Part shown: positions 1 through 7,861 of the stretch, in pieces
Layout of the letters: each line of letters opens with the position of its first letter
Position numbering within the stretch: position 1 is the stretch's first letter
From: Bacteroidota bacterium
Lineage (GTDB): Bacteria; Bacteroidota; Bacteroidia; Chitinophagales; Chitinophagaceae
Reading direction: 5' to 3'
DNA: 35,467 bases
NCBI GenBank assembly: GCA_013286425.1
Contig: JABDFS010000026.1
Location: forward strand, 1-35,467
Notes under the pieces: model-generated
What the model saw: the letters and a program-made list of their open reading frames with translations, nothing else
The model's database searches: none
Told to the model about the DNA's origin: nothing
Position numbers and translations under genes: made by a program

Positions 1-168
1 TCGCAAACGAAAAAAGGAAAATTATCTTCCTTTCTTTCGGGTTCGATGCCAAATGGTGCAGGGGGCAGGCGGTCTATTACAAAAACGGATATTGATAACG
101 CTGTAAAAAAAACAATCAACTGGGCAAAAGAACATATTACAGAAACTGATAAAAACCTGCCGGGCTGA
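1..168 (+). CDS. 3' end of a hypothetical protein (partial)
   Basis: An open frame runs in frame 1 from the first base of the window to a TGA at 166-168 and gives the last 55 residues of a protein whose start lies outside the window. The tail is basic, has a Gly/Ser-rich stretch (SGSMPNGAGG) and ends in a probable amphipathic helix with AVKKTINWAKEHI. I do not recognise the family. The frame could be fortuitous, but it uses ordinary codons and stops just before a convergent minus-strand gene. Confidence 0.45.
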   Translation, partial: SQTKKGKLSSFLSGSMPNGAGGRRSITKTDIDNAVKKTINWAKEHITETDKNLPG

Positions 169-188
169 AAAAGTTATTGTGCTTCAAC

Positions 189-503
189 TTATCTGGTTGC
201 CAAAAAGAAATTCAGGATATATTTTTCATAACCGGTAAGTGAAGCTTTTCTTAGCCGGTAAAAATCGAAAAGCGACTCTATATGTGCAGTCTTGGATGAA
301 TAATCGCGTATAAACATAACCAGTTCAGGATTAGCCTTTATCCATTCGCTTTTGATCGAATGCGTTTTTAAATATGAAATAACAATCTCACCTTTAAAAT
401 AAACAGGCATTTGCCTGGCAGCTTCTTTAAGTATTTTTAATTCTTTGGCCATCTCAGGATAACTGTCAGCGCTAAAAACATCTTCACTATTATATACCAT
501 CAT
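189..503 (-). CDS. hypothetical protein, 104 aa
   Basis: This is a soluble, charged, mostly helical 104-residue protein without a signal peptide or membrane segment. It starts with tandem ATG codons (500-503), so either Met may be used. I do not recognise a family. It is convergent with the partial gene at the window start and stands alone. The length and the absence of a competing frame make it a plausible small gene, but no function can be given. Confidence 0.5.
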   Translation of the reverse strand: MMVYNSEDVFSADSYPEMAKELKILKEAARQMPVYFKGEIVISYLKTHSIKSEWIKANPELVMFIRDYSSKTAHIESLFDFYRLRKASLTGYEKYILNFFLATR

Positions 504-644
504 AAATTACTGCCCTTTTAGAGGCAGAAATGTAATGTACAATTAAAAGAATGCTTTGACTGTTAATGTTTTGCTTTTCAATGGTTATTTACAGGTGTTC
601 TTTGTATTAAAGCTACCTTACATAATTAATGGAGGAGTAATATC

Positions 645-845
645 ATGAGTTACAAAAATGCAGAAAGAAATAAAGCGATACTTGATATAGCATCAGGCTG
701 GCCGGATTTAAAGAATGTTAGTTTATATGAAAGCATGGAATCGTTTAACTGGATAATTATTACATGGTCAAACAGTATAATAAAAAGTGTTGCACTAACC
801 TATTCGGGAGATCAACTCAGGCGAAAGCTGCTTAAAACTAAATAA
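645..845 (+). CDS. small hypothetical protein, 66 aa
   Basis: A 66-residue ORF preceded by a strong Shine-Dalgarno-like GGAGGAG about ten bases before the ATG. That is unusual for Bacteroidetes genes, which rarely rely on such sites, and it supports the start. The product has a hydrophobic aromatic centre (SFNWIIITWSNSIIKSVAL) and a basic C-terminus ending RRKLLKTK. No family was recognised. It stands alone between REP-rich intergenic stretches. Confidence 0.5.
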   Translation: MSYKNAERNKAILDIASGWPDLKNVSLYESMESFNWIIITWSNSIIKSVALTYSGDQLRRKLLKTK

Positions 846-1120
846 GCCCGGTTAAGAAGTTGTTTGAGTTATTTATTTTAATTATGTAGCGAACTTTTGC
901 TCTTCGTGGCATCACAGTGAGGCCTGCCCCACACCTTGGCGCGGGGTTGTTCTCTTGTACTGCATAATTTTATGACATCCTGAGCGTGAATGCTGGTAAA
1001 CCATCTTATGTTAAACTTCTGAGCAACAGGATACTTTAGTTGATAGGTATAATGCAACCGGCCACAATAGGACTACCTTACAGGCAACGCAATTATTTTG
1101 ATTGCAGGTTAATTTAAATT

Positions 1121-1531
1121 ATGGAAAACATTTTTGATATTATCAGGAATAACAGGAACATGGGTAGCCTGATGAGGTGTGTAAAGGTTGCTGAATTAGA
1201 AGATAAATTAAACAGGCCCGGCTTTTTTTATACAGTGTTTGCACCATCTGAAATTGCATTCGGCAACTTGCATGAACTTGAACTGGAGAACTGGTTAAAA
1301 ACCGGAAATAAGATCAAACTGCTAAACATTTTATATAACCATATTTTAGAAGGACAATTTAGTATCCAGGATCTTCTTATGAGGAGAAAATTCAGAACTA
1401 TTAATGGCAAAATATTACAAATTGACAAGCTTGATAAAACTGTTAGCATAAATGATTGTTTGGTAAAAGAAAAGGATGAAAAAGCCTCGAATGGTATTGT
1501 TTATATGGTAGATAAAATTTTCATATCCTGA
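1121..1531 (+). CDS. FAS1 (fasciclin) domain protein
   Basis: The 136 residues are essentially one fasciclin (FAS1) domain. Visible are the F-x-VFAPSEIAF box near residues 37-48, the YNHILEG box near 72-78, a glycine-containing strand (TINGKILQID) and the closing NGIVYMVDKIF box. FAS1 domains are adhesion or ligand-binding modules and in Bacteroidetes are usually secreted or lipoproteins. This copy has no signal peptide, so it may be cytosolic or its N-terminus may have been lost. It is followed 30 bases later by a terminator hairpin, so it is probably monocistronic. The domain call is good; the role is unknown. Confidence 0.75.
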   Translation: MENIFDIIRNNRNMGSLMRCVKVAELEDKLNRPGFFYTVFAPSEIAFGNLHELELENWLKTGNKIKLLNILYNHILEGQFSIQDLLMRRKFRTINGKILQIDKLDKTVSINDCLVKEKDEKASNGIVYMVDKIFIS

Positions 1532-1560
1532 TTTGAAAAGAATAGGCATACCCATCATTA

Positions 1561-1587
1561 AGCGAAGTTTGCAACTTCGCTTTTCTT
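1561..1587 (+). terminator. hairpin terminator after the FAS1 gene, REP-like
   Basis: Perfect 9-bp arms (AGCGAAGTT and AACTTCGCT) around a TGC loop at 1561-1581, followed by TTTCTT. It lies 30 bases after the FAS1 stop codon. A second smaller hairpin (GAAGTT-TTC-AACTTC, 1592-1606) with a T-rich tail follows at once. The same GCGAAGTT motif recurs at about 1655-1672, 2230 and 4475, so this terminator belongs to a dispersed repeat family. Confidence 0.6.
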
Positions 1588-1772
1588 ACCTGAAGTTTTC
1601 AACTTCTTTGTTTTGTAATAATGCTGAAAAATAAAGCTATAAGGCTTTAATTAAAAGTTGCAAACTTCGCCATGAAAACGCAAACACTTCGCTGAGCTGG
1701 GTATCTTTATGTCGTTGCAGGTTCTTCGCGAAGAGCATTTCTGTTTGGCTGCGTGACTATCGCAATAGCGAA

Positions 1773-2007
1773 CTTAAACCGGCATCAATTGCCTAACTTT
1801 ATCTCTCTCATTTTTACAGGAGTATCTTATGAATGATGTTGATAGGTTGTTGCAGAAATTGCAATTGGAACTTATTGATTGCGAAAATGCTTACAAAAAG
1901 CACTCTCAAAAGATAAAAATTCTGATGAGCTGAAAGTAATTCATTCCAGATGTAAAAAATTGAAGGATTTACTCGGGATAATGGTACAAAATTATTTAAG
2001 CTGAGCC
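1773..2007 (+). repeat. direct repeat copy 1, containing a broken small gene
   Basis: About 235 bp that is nearly identical to 6973-7206 in the same orientation. Both begin at a shared CTTAAAC and both contain a small frameshifted gene with AGGAGTATCTT before its ATG. Sequence outside the repeat is unrelated. The two copies bracket the delta-60 gene block. Confidence 0.8.
1829..2004 (+). pseudogene. broken 58-aa gene, copy 1 (one-base deletion)
   Basis: The frame opens at ATG 1829 after AGGAGTATCTT and reads MNDVDRLLQKLQLELIDCENAYK, then shifts and stops early at 1931. Restoring one base in the A-run near 1895-1900 (compare copy 2, which has AAAGAAG there) reopens a frame that continues ALSKDKNSDELKVIHSRCKK and so on to TGA 2002-2004, giving about 58 residues of a charged, probably coiled-coil helix. 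The family is not recognised. The copy at 7028-7203 lacks a different base, so both are inactivated independently, or both contain sequencing errors in A-runs. Confidence 0.65.
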
Positions 2008-2081
2008 ACCCCACCATTCACAACTTATTCTCTATAGTCAACTGTCCATTATCCATTATTTTTTCTCACAACTCACCACTA
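2005..2081. repeat. low-complexity TCACCATTCAC-type intergenic repeat
   Basis: C/A/T-biased sequence built from variants of CACCATTCACAACT and CTCACAACTCACC. The same style of repeat fills about 6905-6960, 7204-7243, 7779-7861 and 21951-21984, and it also appears inside coding sequence at 17195-17310 and 31257-31290. It separates the broken gene from the RteC-like remnant. Confidence 0.6.
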
Positions 2082-2111
2082 TCAATAAGATCGCAGCAGG
2101 TTCATCATATT
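2082..2111 (-). pseudogene. 3'-terminal remnant of a paralogue of the 7862-8947 gene
   Basis: On the minus strand these 30 bases read NMMNLLRSY-stop. The gene at 7862-8947 ends SMMNLLRSY-stop, and about 25 of the 30 bases match. The match continues a little beyond the stop codon (CACCACT before TCAATA on the plus strand). The order remnant, low-complexity repeat, broken plus-strand gene copies the order around 7204-7862, so this is the scar of a duplicated segment and not a chance match. Confidence 0.6.
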
Positions 2112-2147
2112 ATAAGGAAAACCTTCCGGGTGTAATTTTTTTACTCC

Positions 2148-2337
2148 TTCTTCTTCGCACAGTCTCTTTAAGATAATGCGTGCAAGCTAAAGGACTGTGC
2201 GATTCTGCGTGCATTACTTCCCCCTGGGTAGCGAAGTTTGTTACTCCGCTGCACCACCTGTTTAAAGTTTAGAACTTTTATATGATAGGGGAGAGTGTGC
2301 AAAATAATTGGCGGATAATGGCAATATTCCACGAAAA
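2148..2337. repeat. 190-bp repeat downstream of the second delta-60 gene
   Basis: Nearly identical to 4394-4582, with only a handful of differences. It contains a dyad with 10-bp arms (TCGCACAGTC and GACTGTGCGA) enclosing a further CTTTA/TAAAG pairing, then a REP-like AGCGAAGTTTG segment, and runs directly into the stop codon of the delta-60 gene. It may act as a 3' untranslated or termination region for both copies. Confidence 0.75.
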
Positions 2338-4122
2338 TTATTCCTTCACAAATTGTTTTGCTATACTGTTAATACTTGTTTCAACTTTAAGAACATAATT
2401 CCCTGCAAGTAACGAAGCGATATTAAGCGTATATGCACTGCTGTTTGCTGTTGTTTGCAGTTTGATATTACCACCAAAATCAACAACTGTTAATTTCACT
2501 TTTTCATTTATCGGCAAACCTGCAATTAACAATGTACTTTTTGCAGGGTTGGGTGATAGAGAAATATTCAATTCGCCGTTTGTTATTACAACAACATTTG
2601 AATTTGCAACAGCATTGCTGGTGCTTGTTGTTTGCAAACGATAGTACGTAGTGCTGGCTGAAGATGGTGTTGGGTCGCTATAGTGTGCAGTGTAAGCAGT
2701 GACCTGCGAACGGTAAACAGTTGTCCAATGTATGCCATCCATGCTTCTTTGTACTGCATAGCTTTGAATGCCCGGCATGTTGTTCCATTCAATACCGTTG
2801 TGATGTTGTAGCCAGTGTTTTATTTTGGTGATGAGGATTTGTTTTTGACTTAAATCATTATTAAAGCGGGCAAGAGAAATATACTGATCGTTATTTTGAT
2901 TTGCATAAGAAAGGCCAGCAATAACAATCTTATTATCAGGCTGTAAAAAAATTCCACCCGGGCTGTCGGATCCGGTCATGCTTACAAATGTTTTTCCATC
3001 TGTACCAAAGGAGGAGTCTTGAATACCATTTGCATTTAAGCGGATGACAACGTCTTCAAAATTTCCTGATATGGTTGTATATCCGGCAATCAGGATTTTG
3101 TCATTCTGTTGTATAGCAACTGCAGTTCCTGACGCAGCAGTATCATCAAAATAAATAGTGTTTTTACCGTCAGTTCCAAAGGAAGAATCTATTTGACCAT
3201 CGGAAGTGTACCTGATGCAGGCAATCTTTGCATCGTCCGGATCAAATTCCACACCTGTTTTACCGACACCAACTATTTTTCCGTCGCTTTGTAAACCAAT
3301 TTGTAACAGGTTATCGTTATTAAGGCCATAGTCAGTTTTAACCGCGCCGTCTGTTCCAAATGTTTGATCAAGTGAGCCATTTTCCAAATATCGTAGTACA
3401 AGCATTTTATCTGGCTGACCAGAAAAATTTCCAGCGGTTCCCCCAACAAGAACTTTATGATCATTTTGAATTGATACACATGAACCGTTTGATGGGGATG
3501 TATAAGTTGTATTTCCGTTTTGTCCAAAATCTAGGTCTAGCGTTCCATCCGATAAATAGCGACTAAGCAAAATATTGTTAGAGGTTTGACCAATAACAAT
3601 TATTTTTCCATCTATGGTAGCAGAAGTTCGATATTGATTATTAAAACTATAGTTACTTACAACCATACCTCCCTGGCCAAATGAAGCATCAAGTGAACCG
3701 TCTGTATTAAATCTGGCTATCAAACCTCTGTATTCGGTATCAAATAATCCGTCTGCAGAATAACCAACTACCACAATTTTTTGATCGGGCTGAATACACA
3801 CACCGTCTGCTTCGATTGCCGTAACCGTATTAAACTTTACATGCGCGTGGCCATTTATTCCAAATGTACTATCGATAAATCCATCTTTTGTAAAACGTGC
3901 TACCAAGAAATCACCATAATCAACATCGGGATTACTTATTTTTCCGACAACAATGGTTTTGCCATCCAGCTGCATTGCCGAACTACGAAATCCAATAATG
4001 TCATTGGAATCAAACCGAAATACTGTAGTTCCTTCATTTCCGAACGTTTTATCTAAACTGCCAGGTTGGGCAAAGGAACAAACCGCAAACAACATTGAAA
4101 AAAGCACGAGAATACCTTTCAT
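2338..4122 (-). CDS. secreted delta-60-repeat protein with T9SS sorting domain (copy B)
   Basis: 594 residues. A signal peptide ends at CSFAQ (residue 19). About seven delta-60 repeats of the form G-[ST]-[LI]-D-x-[ST]-F-G-x-x-G follow from residue 21 to about 400. A linker with HHNGIEWNN and SYAVQRSMDG resembles the module often found before sorting domains. The last 80 residues (SLSPNPAKSTLLIAGL to KQFVKE) form a Por/T9SS type A sorting domain, so the product is probably secreted and anchored by the type IX system. The 593-residue gene at 4583-6364 is its tandem paralogue: the C-terminal third is about three-quarters identical by eye and the repeat region clearly less so. Ligand and role are unknown. 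Confidence 0.85.
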   Translation of the reverse strand: MKGILVLFSMLFAVCSFAQPGSLDKTFGNEGTTVFRFDSNDIIGFRSSAMQLDGKTIVVGKISNPDVDYGDFLVARFTKDGFIDSTFGINGHAHVKFNTVTAIEADGVCIQPDQKIVVVGYSADGLFDTEYRGLIARFNTDGSLDASFGQGGMVVSNYSFNNQYRTSATIDGKIIVIGQTSNNILLSRYLSDGTLDLDFGQNGNTTYTSPSNGSCVSIQNDHKVLVGGTAGNFSGQPDKMLVLRYLENGSLDQTFGTDGAVKTDYGLNNDNLLQIGLQSDGKIVGVGKTGVEFDPDDAKIACIRYTSDGQIDSSFGTDGKNTIYFDDTAASGTAVAIQQNDKILIAGYTTISGNFEDVVIRLNANGIQDSSFGTDGKTFVSMTGSDSPGGIFLQPDNKIVIAGLSYANQNNDQYISLARFNNDLSQKQILITKIKHWLQHHNGIEWNNMPGIQSYAVQRSMDGIHWTTVYRSQVTAYTAHYSDPTPSSASTTYYRLQTTSTSNAVANSNVVVITNGELNISLSPNPAKSTLLIAGLPINEKVKLTVVDFGGNIKLQTTANSSAYTLNIASLLAGNYVLKVETSINSIAKQFVKE

Positions 4123-4133
4123 ATTTGTAGAAT

Positions 4134-4393
4134 TTATTGGTTATCGCAATCAAGTGAATGATTTATAACAGGGTCATCAGCTGTATTGCCCGCGAACCTT
4201 TTATTTTCAATATCTACCCATTTGCTCTCATGCAGAGAACCACTAATGCCAGTGATTATTGCCTGAAAAAAAGTTGCAGCTCTGCTCGCTATGTACCCAT
4301 AAACTTGTGGGTATGTTCCTAAGCCTGTACCAAAATCGCTGCGAAAAGTACAACTGCTACATCCACCACCCATAGCTTTATCTAAGGTAGGAT
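4134..4393 (-). pseudogene. C-terminal remnant of a paralogue of the 6383-6799 gene
   Basis: The minus strand encodes about 86 residues, from NPTLDKAMGGGCSSC to the stop, that align with the C-terminal half of the 138-residue protein at 6383-6799. Shared features are GCxxC/GxGC, DFGT, RxxxFFQxxIxGI and a final DCDNQ versus PCDQH. Upstream of 4394 the frame stays open to an ATG at 4577, but that part is only translation of the 190-bp repeat. The original 5' half, including the signal peptide, is missing. The stop lies 11 bases before the delta-60 gene start, mirroring the intact pair. Confidence 0.7.
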
Positions 4394-4582
4394 TTCTTCT
4401 TCGCACAGTCTCTTTAAGATAATGCGTGCAAGCTAAAGGACTGTGCGATTCTTCGTGCATTACTTCCCCTGGGTAGCGAAGTTTGTTACTCCGCTGCACC
4501 ACCTGTTTAAAGTTTAGAACTTTTATATTATAGTTGAGAGCGTGCAAAATAATTAGCGGATAATGGCAATATTCCACGAAAA
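4394..4582. repeat. 189-bp repeat downstream of the first delta-60 gene
   Basis: The partner of 2148-2337, with the same internal dyads and the same junction with a delta-60 stop codon. Its left end at 4394 coincides exactly with the point where the small-gene remnant begins, so the repeat marks the breakpoint of the tandem duplication. Confidence 0.75.
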
Positions 4583-6364
4583 TTACTCCTTCACAAATTG
4601 TTTTGAAACACTGTTAGTACTTGTTTCAGCTTTAAGAACATAATTTCCTGCAGGCAACGAAGCAATGTTCAGCGTATATAAACTGCTGTTTACTGTTGTT
4701 TGCAGTTTAAAATTACCACTAAAATCAACAACTGTTATTTTCACTTTTTCATTTGTTGGCAAGCCTGCAATTGACAATGTACTTTTTGCAGGGTTAGGAG
4801 ATAAAGAAACATCCAATTCATTGTTTGTTATAGTAATAACATTTGAATTGGCAACTGCATTACTATTGCTTGTTGTTTGCAAACGATAATATGTTGTATT
4901 TGTTGAGGAAGGTGTTGGGTCGCTGTAGTGATTAACAGCAGACTGTTGATCATTCACAGCAGCTTGTCTGTTTATTGTTGCCCAATGTTGCCCGTCAGAA
5001 CTTCTTTGCACCGCATAGCTTTGAGCGCCTGGGGTATTCGTCCATTCAATGCCGTTGTGGTGTTGTATCCAACGTTTGATTTTCGTGATAAGAATTTGTT
5101 TTTTTGATTCATCGTTGTTATCATATCGAGCAAAAGAGAAATCTGTCTCGTTAGTTGAAGATAATACGCTAATGCCTGCAAGTAAAATTTTACTGTCTTT
5201 TTGCAATGCAGCGTCATAACAGGTAGCCGCGTCCTGAATAACAGTTACAGTAGACCCTTGAGCCCCAAATGTAGAATCAATTTTACCATCTGGCGTGTAC
5301 CTAACCGTTATGAATTTTGATGGATCGTTTAGAGAAATAAGGTTACCCACACCAAGAAATTTCCCATCATTTTGAATTAAGGCTTTTGAAGCGCTAGATT
5401 CATCATTAAATGTTGTAATAACTTGGCCCATTGTACCGAATGTTGAGTCGATAAACCCTTTATCAGTAAACCTCAAAAATCCCATCGCTCCTGTTCCCCC
5501 TGCAGGGATTGCTTCTCCTCCACATATTACATATCCATTCCTTTGTAGCAACATGCAATTTAATTGGCCAAAAGCGTTATTGCTGAAAGCTTGCCGCGCA
5601 ACACCGTTAATTCCAAAAGTGCTGTCGGGTGTGCCATCTGATAAATACCGGAATAGCATAAACTTTGAAGAACTACCGCCTGCTAAAATCTTTCCATCAT
5701 CTTGTAAAATAACACAGGGAAAATTTGCTGGAGAATTTTGATTAGTAACTACTTCGCCATTATTCCCGAAACTTTTATCTATAGTGCCATCACTGTTAAA
5801 CCTAAAAATTATAGGCTTGTAATTTCCATTGCTACCTTGATTGCTATAGCCGGAAATAACAATTTTTTCGTCTGGTTGCATAGCGATACTTTGTGTATAC
5901 ACATTACTTTCATCACCAACAATAAAATTAACCAACCCGTCACTTCCAAAAGATTTATCTGGACCGCCGTCGTTATTATACCTTGCTAATCCAACACTAA
6001 TATTGCCCCCACGACTGATTGTACCAGCAGCAACAATCTTTCCACTAACATCTATACCAACTGCTGTACAATATGATCCATCACTTGTTGGGAAAGCAGT
6101 TATTACAGCACCATTGTCACCAAAAGATGAATCTATGATCCCCGTTTGATTATATTGAATAAGTAAAAAGCCGTTATTGTCAGAACCCACTCCTGCAGCA
6201 ATAAATTTTCCATTGCTTTCTGGTGCTATATGCACTAATGAACCGGGATAGCTTTTTTCGATTAGGATGCCATTGTTAGCAAAAGTCGGATCGGGAATGC
6301 CAGGCTGTGCTCTTAAGGAAAAAAATAAAAATAAAAAGATAATTAGTGTAAAAATGGTTTTCAT
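4583..6364 (-). CDS. secreted delta-60-repeat protein with T9SS sorting domain (copy A)
   Basis: 593 residues with a signal peptide ending at SLRAQ (residue 20). Seven delta-60 type repeats follow, for example GIIDSSFGDNG, GTIDKSFGNNG and GKIDSTFGAQG. Then come a YAVQRSSDGQHW module and a C-terminal T9SS type A sorting domain (SLSPNPAKSTLSIAGL to KQFVKE). It starts 18 bases after the small Cys-rich gene at 6383-6799 and is probably cotranscribed with it. Compared with copy B it has a few extra residues (AAVNDQQSAVN) in the module before the sorting domain, encoded by sequence that resembles the local low-complexity repeats. A cell-surface role is likely but unspecified. Confidence 0.85.
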   Translation of the reverse strand: MKTIFTLIIFLFLFFSLRAQPGIPDPTFANNGILIEKSYPGSLVHIAPESNGKFIAAGVGSDNNGFLLIQYNQTGIIDSSFGDNGAVITAFPTSDGSYCTAVGIDVSGKIVAAGTISRGGNISVGLARYNNDGGPDKSFGSDGLVNFIVGDESNVYTQSIAMQPDEKIVISGYSNQGSNGNYKPIIFRFNSDGTIDKSFGNNGEVVTNQNSPANFPCVILQDDGKILAGGSSSKFMLFRYLSDGTPDSTFGINGVARQAFSNNAFGQLNCMLLQRNGYVICGGEAIPAGGTGAMGFLRFTDKGFIDSTFGTMGQVITTFNDESSASKALIQNDGKFLGVGNLISLNDPSKFITVRYTPDGKIDSTFGAQGSTVTVIQDAATCYDAALQKDSKILLAGISVLSSTNETDFSFARYDNNDESKKQILITKIKRWIQHHNGIEWTNTPGAQSYAVQRSSDGQHWATINRQAAVNDQQSAVNHYSDPTPSSTNTTYYRLQTTSNSNAVANSNVITITNNELDVSLSPNPAKSTLSIAGLPTNEKVKITVVDFSGNFKLQTTVNSSLYTLNIASLPAGNYVLKAETSTNSVSKQFVKE

Positions 6365-6382
6365 AATAAATATTTAATGTTA

Positions 6383-6799
6383 TTAATGTTGATCACACGG
6401 TATAGAGTTATCGCAGGTATGGTCGTTGGTAACGCATGATGCTCTATAATTAGGGCACTCAATAAATTCACCAGTTCCTGTATTAACTATTCCATTGATA
6501 TTGTTTTGGAAAAAAGCACACACTCGTTGTACCATATAGGTTTGAACATCGGTGGGGTTAGTTAGTAAAGTTCCAAAATCGTCCGGATAACAACCAGCTC
6601 CGCATGTTAATCTATATTGAGCATATTCGTAGCCAGTGGCAGTGTGGTTGCCATAATAAACGGTATCAATATCAATATCCGTAAACAGAATATTTGTTGA
6701 TTTGTAATTGCAACTATGAATAGTACTGTCAGATGAACCCACTTGCCCGAAAAAGGTAATGGATGAAATTAAAAGCAGTATTGATAGTGCTGGCTTCAC
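6383..6799 (-). CDS. small secreted Cys-rich hypothetical protein
   Basis: 138 residues with a probable signal peptide (MKPALSILLLISSITFFGQ). The mature part has about eight cysteines, in pairs such as CGAGC near residue 86 and CVTNDHTCDNSIPC near the C-terminus, which suggests disulphide bonds. No family was recognised. It is the first gene of a two-gene unit with the delta-60/T9SS protein and has a truncated paralogue at 4134-4393 in the same position before the other delta-60 gene. The conserved pairing suggests the two products act together at the cell surface, which is inference. Confidence 0.65.
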   Translation of the reverse strand: MKPALSILLLISSITFFGQVGSSDSTIHSCNYKSTNILFTDIDIDTVYYGNHTATGYEYAQYRLTCGAGCYPDDFGTLLTNPTDVQTYMVQRVCAFFQNNINGIVNTGTGEFIECPNYRASCVTNDHTCDNSIPCDQH

Positions 6800-6972
6800 G
6801 GGTTTGCACGCATTAAATGCTACAGCAAACTAAAATAAAATAGCAGGGGAATCAAAAAAAATTAGGCAATAGCCTTGTATGGCCTGTTCTATGTATGAAA
6901 GCCCGGGCCTTTACATCTCTTCTTTCACTTCTCACAACTTATCACCGCTAACAACTCATCATCTGTTACTAT

Positions 6973-7206
6973 CTTAAACGGCATCAATTGCCTAACTTTA
7001 TCTCTCTCACTTTTGCAGGAGTATCTTATGAATGATATTGACAAATTACTGCAGGAATTGCAATCGGAACTTATTGATTGCGAAATGCTTACAAAGAAGC
7101 ACTTTCAAAAGATAAAAATTCTGATGAACTGAAAGTAATTCATTCCAGATGTAAAAAATTGAAGGATTTACTCGAGATAATGGTACAAAATTATTTAAGC
7201 TGAGCC
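6973..7206 (+). repeat. direct repeat copy 2, containing a broken small gene
   Basis: The partner of 1773-2007. The shared sequence begins at CTTAAAC, includes the segment before the ATG and the whole broken gene, and ends just after its stop codon, where the low-complexity CACCATTCACAACT sequence starts. Confidence 0.8.
7028..7203 (+). pseudogene. broken 58-aa gene, copy 2 (a different one-base deletion)
   Basis: ATG 7028 opens MNDIDKLLQELQSELIDCE, then the frame is lost and stops at 7130-7132. Compared with copy 1, one A is missing in the A-run after TGCG (about 7081-7085). Restoring it gives ENAYKEALSKDKNSDELK and so on to TGA 7201-7203. This copy is intact at the position where copy 1 is broken, so the two copies together reveal the ancestral frame. 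Confidence 0.65.
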
Positions 7207-7250
7207 GATGCTCACCATCACCATTCACAACTCACTTTCCACTGCCGGGT

Positions 7251-7433
7251 TTAGTTGGCGCTTAAATACCGTTCAATATCTTTCCGGTAAGGCCCGTATT
7301 TTTTGATCGTGTCTTTAATCTCATCGTGCGTTTTCTTTGGATATTGCCGGTGCAGGTACTCTACTTCTGAAGGATCATTACTATCCGCTTTTATGCTGTC
7401 ACGTTTGTCATGAAGATTTTTGTTGCCTGGCAT
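7251..7433 (-). CDS. DUF3606-like small protein
   Basis: About 60 residues from ATG 7433 (MPGNKNLHDKRDSIKADSND). The pattern D-S-I-x(6)-E-V-x-Y-L followed by KTHDEIKDTIKKYGP and a C-terminal I-x-RYL is that of DUF3606, a small helical domain of unknown function common in Bacteroidetes and Proteobacteria. A longer frame back to 7472 needs a TTG start and adds unrelated residues, so the ATG is preferred. It precedes nothing obvious and is probably monocistronic or transcribed with the 77-residue gene just upstream. Confidence 0.65.
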   Translation of the reverse strand: MPGNKNLHDKRDSIKADSNDPSEVEYLHRQYPKKTHDEIKDTIKKYGPYRKDIERYLSAN

Positions 7434-7487
7434 AAAACAAGGTTTTATAAATGTTACAAATTGATTGTACAATGCTGTTCATCATAC

Positions 7488-7721
7488 TTATTCAAAGTAA
7501 TGCCAGGTGTTTGGCAAATTAAAGTTTTTGCCATGGAGTTTATCTTTAAAACTACATTCACTTTCTCTGCCTATTGAGAAAGTTGCACTACCTGAAGCTT
7601 CTTTTAAAAACTGGTTAAGTATTTCAACATTTCCTAATTTCCATTCTTCTCCATTATGCCTTGCAATACACACATATTCATCTGTTTGTTGATTATAAAT
7701 ATAGAGTCTATCGTTTGCCAT
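7488..7721 (-). CDS. small hypothetical protein, 77 aa
   Basis: 77 residues beginning MANDRLYIYNQQTDEYVCIA and ending with the aromatic NLPNTWHYFE. It is soluble, without a signal peptide. I do not recognise a named family. It lies about 55 bases upstream of the DUF3606-like gene on the same strand and could form a pair with it. Confidence 0.55.
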   Translation of the reverse strand: MANDRLYIYNQQTDEYVCIARHNGEEWKLGNVEILNQFLKEASGSATFSIGRESECSFKDKLHGKNFNLPNTWHYFE

Positions 7722-7778
7722 ACCGGTAAGATTTTAGTGTTACAATACAAACGATAAGCCATTAAATCTTCCCGGTTA

Positions 7779-7861
7779 TCACTCACCACTCACTTCTCAC
7801 AATTCACCATTCACTTCTCACAATTCACCATTCCCTATTCACCATTCCCCATTCACCACTG
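7779..7861. repeat. low-complexity TCACCATTCAC-type repeat
   Basis: Tandem imperfect units of CTCACTTCTCACAATTCACCATT run up to the stop codon of the 361-residue gene. It is the same family as at 2005-2081. Confidence 0.65.

Noticed and set aside
4394-4577. N-terminal 61 codons of a 147-codon frame ending at 4134
   Set aside because: This part is translation of the 190-bp repeat, which also occurs downstream of the second delta-60 gene; only the C-terminal 86 codons match a real protein, so the whole is treated as a remnant.
1773-7206. Composite transposon bounded by direct repeats
   Set aside because: The repeats contain a broken small gene but no transposase, terminal inverted repeats or target duplication; segmental duplication explains them better.
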